Below are positions 43,113 through 51,732 of a DNA stretch of 64,000 nucleotides, one piece after another. Location of the stretch: assembly GCF_944385615.1 (NCBI RefSeq), contig NZ_CALWXV010000001.1, positions 1-64,000 of the forward strand, given 5' to 3'. Made by a program: the position numbers and the translations under genes. Under the pieces are notes generated by a model. That model saw nothing but the letters and a program-made list of their open reading frames with translations, was not told where the DNA came from and did no database searches. Numbering within the stretch: position 1 is the first letter of the stretch; each line of letters opens with the position of its first letter. The stretch comes from an uncultured Flavonifractor sp. GTDB taxonomy: Bacteria; Bacillota; Clostridia; Oscillospirales; Oscillospiraceae.

Positions 43113-43964
43113 TTAAGCTTGAAGCTGATCCAGATATTCCGCAGCCCGCAGGCCGGCCACCAGGCCCTCGCCCACCGCCTTGGACACCTGGAGGGGAAGG
43201 CCAGTGCAATCACCGGCGGCGAAGACGCCGGGCAGATTGGTGGACATATTCCGGTCCACCTTCAGATAGCCGTTTTCCACCGCCAGCCCGGGCAGCAGGT
43301 CAGCAGGGGCCATGGAGGGGCGGAGAATGAACACCCCTTCACAGGGAATGGTGGTGCTGCCCGCCCGCAGGGCGGTTACTCGCCCCTCACCCAAAATCTC
43401 CACCTTGGGTGCTTTGACAAAGGGAATGTCAGGCCGCAGGCCGTCAGGGTCCTTATCGCTGACATAGGTCACCTTGCAGCCCAATTCCTGAAGATAGTTG
43501 GCCTCGTGGGGCGCGTCGGCCGCTTTGCCCACCACCACGACCTCCTTGTTCCGGTAGAGCATACCGTCGCAGGTGGCACAGTAGCTGACGCCGGAGCCCA
43601 GCAGTTCCACCTCGCCGGGGTATTTGTTGGCCCACACCACGCCGGTGGCCAGAATGATGGCCCGGGCCTGCTCCATTTCGCTGCCGATACTGAGATAGAA
43701 TGTGTCGCCCATGGACATGATATTCAGCACCCGGCCTGTCTTCTGCTCCGCCCCCATCTGGGCGGCGTGGGTCTGAAAACGATCCAGCAGCTCCTGACCG
43801 CTGACCTGGGGAAAGCCTAGGTAATTGTCGATCCGCTGGGTTTTGCGGAGGGGATTGTCCCGGTCGTCGCCGCTGACCACCAGCACCGACTTGTTCCGCA
43901 CCCTGGCCTGGACGGCGGCGGACAGGCCAGCGGGGCCGCCGCCGATCACCGCAATGTCGTACAA
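43113..43964 (-). CDS. Thioredoxin reductase-like flavoenzyme without NADPH motifs
   Basis: A 283-residue two-domain flavoprotein. FAD binding is shown by VIGGGPAGLSAAVQA at the N-terminus and VFAAGDCTGLP near the end, and the redox-active CATC is at residues 129-132. The second Rossmann site is degenerate: the normal GxGxxA/S motif is replaced by VVVGKAADAPHEANY (residues 142-157), and the HRRxxxR motif that binds the NADPH phosphate is replaced by VSDKDPDG. This resembles ferredoxin-linked or otherwise pyridine-nucleotide-independent thioredoxin reductases. The TTG start has GGAGG 7 nt upstream; it overlaps the arsR gene by 19 nt. The electron donor is inferred. Confidence 0.88.
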   Translation of the reverse strand: MYDIAVIGGGPAGLSAAVQARVRNKSVLVVSGDDRDNPLRKTQRIDNYLGFPQVSGQELLDRFQTHAAQMGAEQKTGRVLNIMSMGDTFYLSIGSEMEQARAIILATGVVWANKYPGEVELLGSGVSYCATCDGMLYRNKEVVVVGKAADAPHEANYLQELGCKVTYVSDKDPDGLRPDIPFVKAPKVEILGEGRVTALRAGSTTIPCEGVFILRPSMAPADLLPGLAVENGYLKVDRNMSTNLPGVFAAGDCTGLPLQVSKAVGEGLVAGLRAAEYLDQLQA

Positions 43965-44260
43965 TGGTATTCCTCCTCACACTCTCCGAACAAAGCGGCG
44001 ATCACAGAGGCCGCCTGTGGGTCGGAGACTTCATAGTAGACCTCATTGCCGGAGCGGGCCGCCTTGACTACGCCGGCCGCCTTCAGGCGCATAAGGTGCT
44101 GGGAGATGCAGGACTGGGACTGACCGGTGTTGGCCTCCATACAGCCCACATTGCGGCAGCCGCAATGGAGCAGGCCCCGGACAATCTGTAACCGAAGCGG
44201 GTGGGACAGGGCCTTCAGCAGCTCCGCTTTTTCCAGATAGATGGATTCCAACCCTTCCAT
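43946..44260 (-). CDS. ArsR/SmtB family regulator
   Basis: A 104-residue winged-helix repressor: LLKALSHPLRLQIVRGLLHCGCRNVGC, then QSCISQHLMRLKAAGVVKAARSGNEVYYEV. The Cys cluster CGCRNVGC sits at the alpha-3 position used by ArsR and CadC for metal or thiol sensing. GAGGTG precedes the ATG at 44260. It is the first gene of the reductase-thioredoxin operon and likely represses it from an AT-rich inverted repeat in the promoter. Whether it senses metal, redox state or a sulfur species is open. Confidence 0.9.
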   Translation of the reverse strand: MEGLESIYLEKAELLKALSHPLRLQIVRGLLHCGCRNVGCMEANTGQSQSCISQHLMRLKAAGVVKAARSGNEVYYEVSDPQAASVIAALFGECEEEYHCTTLR

Positions 44261-44291
44261 GGGATCACCTCGCTGTGTTAATCTATATATT

Positions 44292-44319
44292 ATTATATTC
44301 AAATGTTCTAATATGTCAA
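44292..44319 (-). promoter_or_regulatory. Promoter and candidate ArsR operator
   Basis: On the minus strand TTGACA (44319-44314) and TATAAT (44297-44292) are 16 bp apart. ATATTCAAATGTTCTAATAT (44295-44314) spans the spacer as an imperfect inverted repeat with ATATT/AATAT arms, like SmtB/ArsR sites. Confidence 0.65.
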
Positions 44320-44363
44320 GAGGAATTCCATCTTTTTTTCTGAGGGATGTGGGTGGGTAGAGG

Positions 44364-44409
44364 TTGACAGGACTAACTCATAATAGTATACTACACCCCA
44401 GGGGGGTGT
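44364..44409 (+). promoter_or_regulatory. csoR-copA promoter with candidate CsoR operator
   Basis: TTGACA (44364-44369) and TATACT (44387-44392) have a 17-bp spacer. ACACCCC-AGG-GGGGTGT (44393-44409) is a perfect 7-bp-arm inverted repeat of the GC-rich type bound by CsoR. It covers the transcript start and the ribosome site of csoR. Confidence 0.75.
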
Positions 44410-44414
44410 CTGAC

Positions 44415-44678
44415 ATGATGGCAGACCAGAAAACCGTCCTCCGGCTGCTGCGTACCGCCCGGGGACAGATCGACGGAATTATCAAAATGGTAGAGGAAAA
44501 CCGTTACTGCATTGATATCTCTCAGCAGCTTATGGCTACCGAGGCCATACTCAATCGGACCAACAAGGAGATCCTGGCGGCCCACCTGAAGCACTGCGTT
44601 CAGGAGGCGGATACGCCGGAGGCCCGCAGCCAGAAGATCGACGAGTTTATTGGAACACTGAGCAAGATTTTGAAGTAG
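44415..44678 (+). CDS. csoR: Copper-sensing CsoR family repressor
   Basis: An 87-residue all-helical DUF156 protein. The Cu(I) ligand pattern is present: Cys in ENRYCIDISQQL, then His and Cys in HLKHCVQEA, the X-C-H-C fingerprint of CsoR rather than RcnR. LLRTARGQIDGIIKMVEE is the DNA-contact helix. The first of two adjacent ATGs at 44415 has GGGGGGTG 6 nt upstream. It precedes the copper ATPase and is likely derepressed by Cu(I). Confidence 0.92.
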   Translation: MMADQKTVLRLLRTARGQIDGIIKMVEENRYCIDISQQLMATEAILNRTNKEILAAHLKHCVQEADTPEARSQKIDEFIGTLSKILK

Positions 44679-44698
44679 AAAGATGATATGGTGCAACC

Positions 44699-44742
44699 AT
44701 GAAGCAAAAGTTTGAGGTAACTGGTATGACCTGCGCCGCCTG
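44699..44742 (+). repeat. Upstream copy of the copA 5' end (44-bp direct repeat)
   Basis: These 44 bp are identical to 44889-44932, 190 bp downstream, and encode the first 14 residues of CopA up to the metal motif GMTCAAC. The frame here leaves CopA homology straight after and stops at 44884, so it is a remnant. Confidence 0.9.
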
Positions 44743-44888
44743 CTCCGTACCCCACGGCATAGGGTATGCCGTGGGGGCCCCAAGATTTGATCTGCACGGG
44801 CGAAGTGAATTCGCCCGGCATCAAGGGTTTGCTGCGCAAACCGCTTGGATGGGCGGAGCAGGCGCGGTGTGGAAAGTCTGGTGAGAAT
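44743..44888. mobile_element. Palindromic insertion between the copA direct repeats
   Basis: The 146-bp segment has three successive hairpins: an 11-bp perfect stem at 44750-44776, a long imperfect stem at 44786-44824 (core CGGGCGAA-GTGAA-TTCGCCCG), and a 7-bp stem at 44826-44842. It encodes nothing recognisable. Structure and flanking duplication suggest a REP- or MITE-like element. Confidence 0.5.
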
Positions 44889-44932
44889 ATGAAGCAAAAG
44901 TTTGAGGTAACTGGTATGACCTGCGCCGCCTG
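44889..44932 (+). repeat. Downstream copy of the 44-bp direct repeat (functional copA start)
   Basis: Identical to 44699-44742; this copy continues into the intact copA gene. Confidence 0.9.
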
Positions 44933-47411
44933 TTCGGCTCACGTGGAAAAAGCGGTGTGCAAGGTGGCAGGGGTAGATCAGGTCAATGTGAACCTACTGG
45001 GCAACTCCATGGTGGTGGAGTACAACGAGGGTCAGACCGACGCCGGGCAGATTATCCACGCTGTGGAGGAGGCGGGCTATGGCGCTGCCCTTTCCGCAAC
45101 CAAGGGAACAGCTGCGGCCCGGCCCAAAGCGGAAAATGTTATGGAGGAAGAGGCCGCCGGGATGAAGCGGCGGTTCTTGACCTCCCTGATTTTCCTGGTG
45201 CCCTTGTTCTATATTGCCATGGGGCACATGATGGGCTGGCCCCTGCCCGCCTTCTTCCACGACCCGGGCAACGTATTTGTGGTGGCCTTTTTGCAGTTTT
45301 TACTCACCCTGCCCATCATGTATATCAACGATAAGTATTATCGGGTGGGATTTAAAACTCTGTGGCATCGCTCGCCCAATATGGACTCTCTCATTGCCCT
45401 GGGCTCCGCTGCGGCGGTGGTCTACGGTGTGGCGGCCCTGTTCCAGATCGCCTGGGGCCTGGGCCACGGCGATCAGGCCCGGGTGGACAAGTGGTCTATG
45501 GACCTGTACTTTGAGTCCGCAGGCATGATCCTTACCCTTATCACCCTGGGCAAATGGCTGGAGACCCGCTCCAAGGGCAAGACCAGCCAGGCCATCACCC
45601 GGCTCATGGATCTGGCCCCCAAAACGGCCACCGTCCAGCGGGATGGGAAAGAGGTGGAGGTACCGGTAGAGACTGTGGCGCCTGGAGACCTGGTGGTGGT
45701 CCGGCCCGGCGGCCGCATCCCGGTGGACGGAGTGGTGGTGGAGGGGGGCTCCGCTGTAGACGAGTCCGCCCTTACCGGGGAGTCCCTGCCGGTGGAGAAA
45801 GGGCCGGGTGATACGGTGGCCGCCGCCTCCATCAATAAATCGGGCTTCTTTACCTTCCGGGCCACCCGGGTGGGGGAGGACACCACCCTGGCTCAGATGA
45901 TTCGTCTGGTGGAGGAGGCCTCCGCCTCCAAAGCCCCTATTGCCAAGCTGGCCGACCGGGTGGCGGGCATCTTTGTGCCCACAGTCATAGCCATCGCTCT
46001 GGTGACGGCGGTGGTGTGGTTGGTGCTCACCCGCTCGGTTGAATCCGCCCTCACCGCCGGGGTGGCGGTGCTGGTCATCTCTTGCCCCTGCGCCCTGGGG
46101 CTGGCCACCCCGGTAGCCATTATGGTGGGCACCGGCAAGGGGGCGGAAAACGGCATCCTCATCAAGTCAGCCGAGGCTTTGGAGACACTCCACACAGTGA
46201 AAACCGTGGTGCTGGACAAGACCGGTACCCTGACCCAGGGCAAGCCGTCGGTTACCGACTGTATTCCCTCCCCTGGCGTGACGGAGGAAGAGCTTCTATG
46301 CGTGGCCGCCTCTCTGGAGAAACCGTCGGAGCATCCCCTGGCCGAGGCCATTCTGGCCGAGGCGGAGGAGCGGAATATCCCCCTGGCCCCCATTCAGGAC
46401 TTTGAAGCTGTTCCGGGGCGTGGTGTCCGGGGGAGCCTCCACGGTGCCGCCGTGCTGGCAGGCAATCGAGCTATGCTGGAGGAGGCGGGTATCCCCTTGG
46501 AGGGTTTTGTGGGTCAGGCTGAAACCTTGGCCCAGGATGGCAAGACCCCGCTGTACTTTGCGGAAAACGGAAAACTTTTGGGGGTGGTGGCCGCCGCCGA
46601 TACTCCAAAGCCCACCAGTGCCGCCGCCGTCCAGGGCTTCCGGGACCTGGGCATTGACGTGGTCATGCTCACCGGCGACAACCAGCGTACTGCCCAGGCG
46701 GTGGGCCGGGCCCTGGGGGTTACCCAGGTCATTGCGGAGGTGCTGCCTCAGGATAAGGAAAAGGTGGTGGCCGACCTCCAGGCCCAGGGGGGACGGGTAG
46801 CCATGATCGGCGACGGCATCAACGACGCCCCCGCTCTGGCCCGAGCGGATGTGGGCATGGCCATCGGGGCGGGTACCGACGTGGCCATCGAGTCGGCCGA
46901 CGTGGTGCTGATGAAGAGCGACCTGCTGGACGCCGTCACCGCCGTGCGGCTGTCCAAACAGGTGATCCGCAACATCAAGGAAAATCTGTTCTGGGCCTTC
47001 ATCTATAATATCATCGGCATTCCGCTGGCCGCCGGGGTGTGGTATCCCCTGTTTCACCTTCAGCTCTCCCCCATGTTCGGCGCCGCCGCCATGAGTCTGA
47101 GCTCGGTGTGTGTGGTATCCAACGCCCTGCGGCTGAAGTGGTTCAAGCCCTCCCATCAGGAGATGCCGGAGAAGCAAATGCAAACAGAGAAAGGAACGAG
47201 TGCTATGACCAAGACCATGACCATCAATGGAATGATGTGCGCCCACTGCCAGGCCCATGTGGAAAAGGCCCTCAACGCCCTGGACGGGGTAGAGGCCAAG
47301 GTGGACCTGGAGGCCAAGACCGCCACCGTGACCCTGTCCAAGGAGGTCTCAGACGACGTGCTGAAAAATGCCGTCACCGAGGCGGGGTATGAGGTAGTCT
47401 CCATCCAGTGA
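44889..47411 (+). CDS. copA: Copper-translocating P-type ATPase with N- and C-terminal HMA domains
   Basis: An 840-residue P1B-ATPase that exports Cu(I). The N-terminal HMA domain has GMTCAACS (Cys12, Cys15). The core has the actuator TGES motif, the membrane CPC motif ([11 protein letters not shown] near residue 400), DKTGTLT near 443, the HP motif (SEHPLAEAI) and [10 protein letters not shown]. After the last membrane pair, residues 773-840 form a second HMA domain (Cys784, Cys787 in GMMCAHCQ) that looks like a fused CopZ chaperone. An in-frame start further upstream would read through the inserted element, so I use ATG 44889. It follows csoR, probably in one unit. Confidence 0.95.
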   Translation: MKQKFEVTGMTCAACSAHVEKAVCKVAGVDQVNVNLLGNSMVVEYNEGQTDAGQIIHAVEEAGYGAALSATKGTAAARPKAENVMEEEAAGMKRRFLTSLIFLVPLFYIAMGHMMGWPLPAFFHDPGNVFVVAFLQFLLTLPIMYINDKYYRVGFKTLWHRSPNMDSLIALGSAAAVVYGVAALFQIAWGLGHGDQARVDKWSMDLYFESAGMILTLITLGKWLETRSKGKTSQAITRLMDLAPKTATVQRDGKEVEVPVETVAPGDLVVVRPGGRIPVDGVVVEGGSAVDESALTGESLPVEKGPGDTVAAASINKSGFFTFRATRVGEDTTLAQMIRLVEEASASKAPIAKLADRVAGIFVPTVIAIALVTAVVWLVLTRSVESALTAGVAVLVISCPCALGLATPVAIMVGTGKGAENGILIKSAEALETLHTVKTVVLDKTGTLTQGKPSVTDCIPSPGVTEEELLCVAASLEKPSEHPLAEAILAEAEERNIPLAPIQDFEAVPGRGVRGSLHGAAVLAGNRAMLEEAGIPLEGFVGQAETLAQDGKTPLYFAENGKLLGVVAAADTPKPTSAAAVQGFRDLGIDVVMLTGDNQRTAQAVGRALGVTQVIAEVLPQDKEKVVADLQAQGGRVAMIGDGINDAPALARADVGMAIGAGTDVAIESADVVLMKSDLLDAVTAVRLSKQVIRNIKENLFWAFIYNIIGIPLAAGVWYPLFHLQLSPMFGAAAMSLSSVCVVSNALRLKWFKPSHQEMPEKQMQTEKGTSAMTKTMTINGMMCAHCQAHVEKALNALDGVEAKVDLEAKTATVTLSKEVSDDVLKNAVTEAGYEVVSIQ

Positions 47412-47417
47412 GCATTT

Positions 47418-47455
47418 AGCACAGGGACGGCCTACGGGCCGTCCCTGTGCTATTT
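47418..47455 (+). terminator. copA terminator
   Basis: A 14-bp stem (AGCACAGGGACGGCC and complement with a 4-nt loop) followed by ATTTTG. Confidence 0.82.
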
Positions 47456-47521
47456 TGATGGAAAGGACAGGAAAAAAGGTGGCCGTTTTGTAAAAATTGA
47501 ATGGTTTGTGTAAAATGCAGA

Positions 47522-47550
47522 TTGCCCTTTTTCCGGTAAGAGAGTATAAT
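47522..47550 (+). promoter_or_regulatory. Promoter of the BMP lipoprotein gene
   Basis: TTGCCC and TATAAT with a 17-bp spacer, 82 bp before the TTG start. I see no riboswitch in the leader. Confidence 0.7.
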
Positions 47551-47631
47551 AGGACCAAGCTCAGGGAGGAAAAACAACCACGTTGCACCGACCTGGGCTA
47601 TTTGTGTGATAGGAAAGGAAGGTAGATCACA

Positions 47632-48834
47632 TTGAAGAAGTCTAAGAAGCTCCTTGCGCTGCTGCTCTCTCTTGCCATGATCGTGGGCCTGGCGGCCTGC
47701 ACCAGCACCAACCCCAGCGGCGGCAACACCGAGACCCAGTCCGGCAACAGCGCCTCCCCCTCCGGCAACACCGAGACCCAGAGCGGCGGCACCGTCACCG
47801 ACTCCGCCGGCAGCATCCTCAACGAGGACGGCACCTTTGAGATCGCCATGATTACCGATAAGGGCGATATCAACGACAAGTCCTTCAACCAGGGCACCTG
47901 GGAGGGCATCCTGGACTACTGCCAGACCAACGGCAAGACCTGTAAGTACTATAAGCCCGTGGACGCCACCACCGACGACTATGTGGCCGCCATGGAGCAG
48001 GCTATCAAGGACGGCGCCAAGGTGGTCGTGACCCCCGGCTTCCTGTTTGAGGAGCCCGTCTATATCGTGCAGGAGAACCACCCCGACGTGAAGTTCATCC
48101 TCATCGACGGCAACCCCCACAACGCCGACTATTCCGACTATAAGACCACCGACAACACCGTGGGCATCCTCTTCTCCGAGGAGCAGGTGGGCTATCTGGC
48201 CGGTTACGCCGCTGTGAAGGACGGCTACACCAAGCTGGGCTTCTTCGGCGGTCAGCCCGTCCCCGCCGTTATCCGTTACGGCTACGGCTATGTCCAGGGC
48301 GCCAACGACGCCGCCAAGGAGCTGGGCATCACCGTGGATATGCGCTACTTCAACACCGACAGCTTTGACGCCACTCCCGAGGCTCAGACCCGTGCCGCCA
48401 GCTGGTACACCGCCGGCACTGAGATCATCTTCGGCTGCGGCGGCTCCGTGGGCAACTCCGTCATGGCCGCCGCTGAGCAGAACAACGGCCTGGTCATCGG
48501 CGTGGACGTGGACCAGTCCACCGAGTCCGATACCGTTGTCTCCTCCGCTATGAAGGGCCTGTCCGCTGCCGTGGAGCAGATGCTGGATTCCTACTACAAC
48601 GACAACTTCTCCGTGGGCGGTCAGAACCTGACCCTGGGCGCCGCCGATGACGCCGTCAAGCTGCCCATGGATACCTCCAAGTGGCAGAACTTCACCCAGG
48701 AGGACTATGACGCTCTGTATGCCAAGCTGGCCAGCGGTGAGATCACCCTCCAGAAGGACACCGACGCCAATGGCAATCCCATCGCCTCCCCCGTGGATCT
48801 GGGCTGCACCAACGTCAATGTGACTGTGGAGTAA
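47632..48834 (+). CDS. BMP family ABC transporter substrate-binding lipoprotein
   Basis: A 400-residue lipoprotein with signal KKSKKLLALLLSLAMIVGLAAC (lipid Cys23) and a low-complexity Gly/Ser/Thr linker to about residue 60. The PnrA/Bmp domain follows: FEIAMITDKGDINDKSFNQGTWEG, FLFEEPVYIVQENHPDVKFILIDG, GYLAGYAAVKDGYTKLGFFGG and GCGGSVGNSVMAAAEQN. Proteins of this family bind purine nucleosides. The TTG start has GGAAAGGAAGG upstream. It is transcribed from its own promoter, separate from the ATPase and permease genes that follow, which allows a surplus of binding protein. Confidence 0.93.
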   Translation: MKKSKKLLALLLSLAMIVGLAACTSTNPSGGNTETQSGNSASPSGNTETQSGGTVTDSAGSILNEDGTFEIAMITDKGDINDKSFNQGTWEGILDYCQTNGKTCKYYKPVDATTDDYVAAMEQAIKDGAKVVVTPGFLFEEPVYIVQENHPDVKFILIDGNPHNADYSDYKTTDNTVGILFSEEQVGYLAGYAAVKDGYTKLGFFGGQPVPAVIRYGYGYVQGANDAAKELGITVDMRYFNTDSFDATPEAQTRAASWYTAGTEIIFGCGGSVGNSVMAAAEQNNGLVIGVDVDQSTESDTVVSSAMKGLSAAVEQMLDSYYNDNFSVGGQNLTLGAADDAVKLPMDTSKWQNFTQEDYDALYAKLASGEITLQKDTDANGNPIASPVDLGCTNVNVTVE

Positions 48835-48848
48835 GTTTTTCTCCGCAC

Positions 48849-48885
48849 AGGAGCGGACGCACTTTGCTGCGCCCGCTCCTTTTTT
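48849..48885 (+). terminator. Terminator after the binding protein
   Basis: A stem of AGGAGCGG with CCGCTCCT, extended by ACGCA/TGCG, runs into TTTTTT. Confidence 0.82.
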
Positions 48886-48905
48886 GTGCCAGTATACAGT
48901 TCTGC

Positions 48906-48934
48906 TTGCGCATAAGAACAAGAAACGGTATAAT
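48906..48934 (+). promoter_or_regulatory. Promoter of the ABC ATPase-permease operon
   Basis: TTGCGC and TATAAT with a 17-bp spacer, 78 bp before the ATPase gene. Confidence 0.75.
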
Positions 48935-49011
48935 AGTAACAACTGAACAAACCGCACCCGGCAGTTTGTTCCCGCGCCTATGCGGATCACCAGGAAAGGG
49001 AGGGATGGCGG

Positions 49012-50541
49012 ATGAGTGAGTATGTCATTGAGATGTGTAATATCACCAAGGAGTTTCCTGGCATCATTGCCAATGACAACATCACTTTACAGCTAAAAAA
49101 GGGCGAAATCCACGCGCTGTTGGGCGAGAACGGCGCGGGTAAGTCCACCCTGATGAGCGTCCTGTTCGGACTTTACCAGCCGGAAAAAGGCGTCATTAAA
49201 AAAGACGGAAAAGAAGTGAAGATCAAGGACCCCAACGACGCAAACGCGCTGGGGATCGGCATGGTACACCAGCACTTCAAACTGGTACACAACTTCTCGG
49301 TGCTGCAAAATATTATTCTCGGCGTGGAGACCACCAAGGGCGGCTTTCTGAAAATGGACGATGCCCGGAAAAAGGTCATGACTCTGTCCGAGCAGTACGG
49401 CCTGCGGGTGGACCCGGACGCCCTCATTGAGAACATCACGGTAGGCATGCAGCAGCGGGTGGAGATCCTGAAGATGCTCTACCGGGACAACGAGATCCTT
49501 ATTTTTGACGAGCCCACCGCAGTGCTCACCCCCCAGGAGATTGACGAGCTGATGAAGATCATGAAGGGGCTGGCCGCTGAGGGCAAGAGCATCCTGTTCA
49601 TCACCCACAAGCTCAACGAGATCAAGGCGGTGGCAGACCGCTGCACTGTGCTGCGCAAAGGCAAATATGTGGGCACCGTCAATGTCGCCGACGTCTCCAA
49701 GGAGGAGATGAGCGAGATGATGGTGGGCCGCAAGGTCTCTCTGAACGTGGAGAAGGAGCCCTCCCATCCCTCCGAGGTGGTCTTTGAGGTGGAAGGCCTC
49801 ACCGTGGTCAATAAGGAGCACGGGAAAAAGGTAGTGGACAATGTCTCCTTCCAGGTGCGCCGGGGCGAGATCGTCTGTATCGCCGGTATCGACGGCAACG
49901 GTCAGTCGGAGCTCATTCAGGCGGTCACCGGCCTCATCAAGGCCGACAGCGGCACCGTCAAGCTGAAAGGAGAGGACATCACCCATGCCTCCATCCGCCA
50001 CCGCAATACCCACGGCATGAGCCACATCCCGGAGGACCGTCACAAGCACGGCCTGGTGCTGGATTACCCTCTGTCCTACAACCTGGTGCTACAGAGCTAT
50101 TTTGAGCCGGAATACTGCCAGGCCGGGTTTTTGAAGTATGACAAGATCAACCAATACGCGGAAAAGCTGATTGGGAAGTACGACATCCGTTCCGGCCAGG
50201 GCGGGAGCACCATTGCCCGCTCTATGTCGGGCGGCAACCAGCAGAAAGCCATCGTGGCCCGGGAGATTGACCGGGACCCGGATCTGCTTATCGCAGTCCA
50301 GCCTACCCGAGGCCTGGATGTGGGCGCCATTGAGTATATCCACCGGCAGATCGTAGCTGAGCGGGACCGGAACAAGGCGGTGCTGCTGGTCTCCCTGGAG
50401 CTGGACGAGGTCATGAATCTGTCCGACCGGATTCTGGTCATCTATGAGGGGCAGATCGTGGCCGATCTGGACCCCAGCAAGGTCACCGTGCAGGAGCTGG
50501 GCCTCTACATGGCCGGTTCCAAGCGAGAGGAGGGGAAGTAA
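49012..50541 (+). CDS. Nucleoside ABC transporter ATPase (two-domain)
   Basis: A 509-residue protein with two ABC domains in tandem, as in sugar and nucleoside importers. The first has Walker A GENGAGKST, a signature region around ENITVGMQQRVEIL and Walker B LIFDEPTAVLT. The second has the degenerate Walker A GIDGNGQSEL, signature MSGGNQQKAIVAREI and LIAVQPTRGLD. The degenerate second site is normal for this family. It is the first gene of a three-gene operon with two permeases and should serve the lipoprotein upstream. Homologous to the B. subtilis YufO/NupO type. Confidence 0.93.
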   Translation: MSEYVIEMCNITKEFPGIIANDNITLQLKKGEIHALLGENGAGKSTLMSVLFGLYQPEKGVIKKDGKEVKIKDPNDANALGIGMVHQHFKLVHNFSVLQNIILGVETTKGGFLKMDDARKKVMTLSEQYGLRVDPDALIENITVGMQQRVEILKMLYRDNEILIFDEPTAVLTPQEIDELMKIMKGLAAEGKSILFITHKLNEIKAVADRCTVLRKGKYVGTVNVADVSKEEMSEMMVGRKVSLNVEKEPSHPSEVVFEVEGLTVVNKEHGKKVVDNVSFQVRRGEIVCIAGIDGNGQSELIQAVTGLIKADSGTVKLKGEDITHASIRHRNTHGMSHIPEDRHKHGLVLDYPLSYNLVLQSYFEPEYCQAGFLKYDKINQYAEKLIGKYDIRSGQGGSTIARSMSGGNQQKAIVAREIDRDPDLLIAVQPTRGLDVGAIEYIHRQIVAERDRNKAVLLVSLELDEVMNLSDRILVIYEGQIVADLDPSKVTVQELGLYMAGSKREEGK

Positions 50542-51732
50542 ATGAAGGACAAGCGTCTGGGCAATCCTCTCCAGCGGCAAGGCGTGCAGAACACCATTGC
50601 CGCCATCATTGCCATTCTCATCGGTATGCTGGTGGGCCTGATCGTCCTGCTGTTTACCGACGCATCCCGGGCTGGGGAAGGCATGATGGCCATTCTCACC
50701 GGCGGTCTCACCGACCTGAAGAACATGGGCCAGGTGCTCTATTACGCCACACCCCTCATTATGACCGGCCTGTCCGTGGGCTTTGCCAAAAAGACCGGCC
50801 TGTTCAACATCGGCGCGCCCGGCCAGTATATGATGGGAGCCTTTGCCGCTGTCTATGTGGGCGTTAAGTGGACCTTCCTGCCTGCGGGCATCCACTGCAT
50901 CGTGGCCGTTCTGGCCGCCTGCCTCTTCGGGGCCATCTGGGGCATCCTGCCCGGCCTGCTCAAGGCATGGCGTGGCATTAACGAGGTCATCACCTGCATC
51001 ATGATGAACTATATCGCCATGAGTATGTCCAACGTGCTCATCCGGGCCTTTATCTATGACCGGGCCAAGAACCAGTCCTTCCGCCCTGATGAGACAGCGG
51101 AACTGCCCAAAATGGGCTTTGATAAGATTTTCGTAGGGGAGAGCGGTACCCCCTCCAGCGTCAACGCCGGTATCGTGGTGGCCATTGTGCTGGCCATTGT
51201 GGTGTGGGTGGTGCTGGAAAAGACCAAGATGGGCTATGAGCTCAAGGCCTGCGGCTTCAACAAGGACGCGGCCAAATACGCCGGTATCAGCGAAAAGCGC
51301 AACATCGTGCAGGCCATGATTATCTCCGGCGCTCTGGCGGGCATCGGCGGCGGCCTGAACTATCTGGCCGGCGCGGGCACCGGTATCATGGTGGCCGATA
51401 CCCTGGCGCAGCAGGGTTTTGACGGCATTGCCGTGGCGCTGCTGGGTATGTCCAACCCCATCGCCATTATCTTCACCGGCATCCTGATGGCCTACCTGAC
51501 GGTGGGTGGTCTGGCCATGCAGAGCTTTGGCTTTGTGTCCCAGGTCATCACCATCATCACCTCGGTGATCGTCTACTTTGCCGCCTTTATTCTGTTCTTC
51601 AGCCAGATCATTGCCAAGTTTGCCAAGGGAAAAGGCGAGAAGCAGAACGCCAACGCTGAGCCGGGCGACAGCGGACAGGCCCCGCCTGCCCAGCCGCCAA
51701 CGCCCCCCACGGAAGGAGGTGAGCAGGCATGA
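50542..51732 (+). CDS. Nucleoside ABC transporter permease 1
   Basis: A 396-residue BPD_transp_2 permease with about 9 to 10 membrane segments (LIMTGLSVGFAKKTGLFNIGAPGQYMMGAFAAVYVG, then EVITCIMMNYIAMSMSN and GISEKRNIVQAMIISGALAGIGGGLNYLAGAGTGI). The C-terminal 35 residues are a Pro/Gly-rich tail (GQAPPAQPPTPPTEGG), unusual for the family. It starts immediately after the ATPase stop and overlaps the second permease by 4 nt. The pair forms a heterodimeric channel. Confidence 0.92.
   Translation: MKDKRLGNPLQRQGVQNTIAAIIAILIGMLVGLIVLLFTDASRAGEGMMAILTGGLTDLKNMGQVLYYATPLIMTGLSVGFAKKTGLFNIGAPGQYMMGAFAAVYVGVKWTFLPAGIHCIVAVLAACLFGAIWGILPGLLKAWRGINEVITCIMMNYIAMSMSNVLIRAFIYDRAKNQSFRPDETAELPKMGFDKIFVGESGTPSSVNAGIVVAIVLAIVVWVVLEKTKMGYELKACGFNKDAAKYAGISEKRNIVQAMIISGALAGIGGGLNYLAGAGTGIMVADTLAQQGFDGIAVALLGMSNPIAIIFTGILMAYLTVGGLAMQSFGFVSQVITIITSVIVYFAAFILFFSQIIAKFAKGKGEKQNANAEPGDSGQAPPAQPPTPPTEGGEQA

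Noticed and set aside
44699..44884. A 61-residue frame starting like CopA, as a separate copper chaperone
   Set aside because: Homology stops right after GMTCAACS and the rest is translated from the palindromic insertion. No HMA fold could form.
47551..47631. Purine riboswitch before the nucleoside-binding lipoprotein
   Set aside because: The leader is about 75 nt and lacks the paired loops and core of the purine aptamer.
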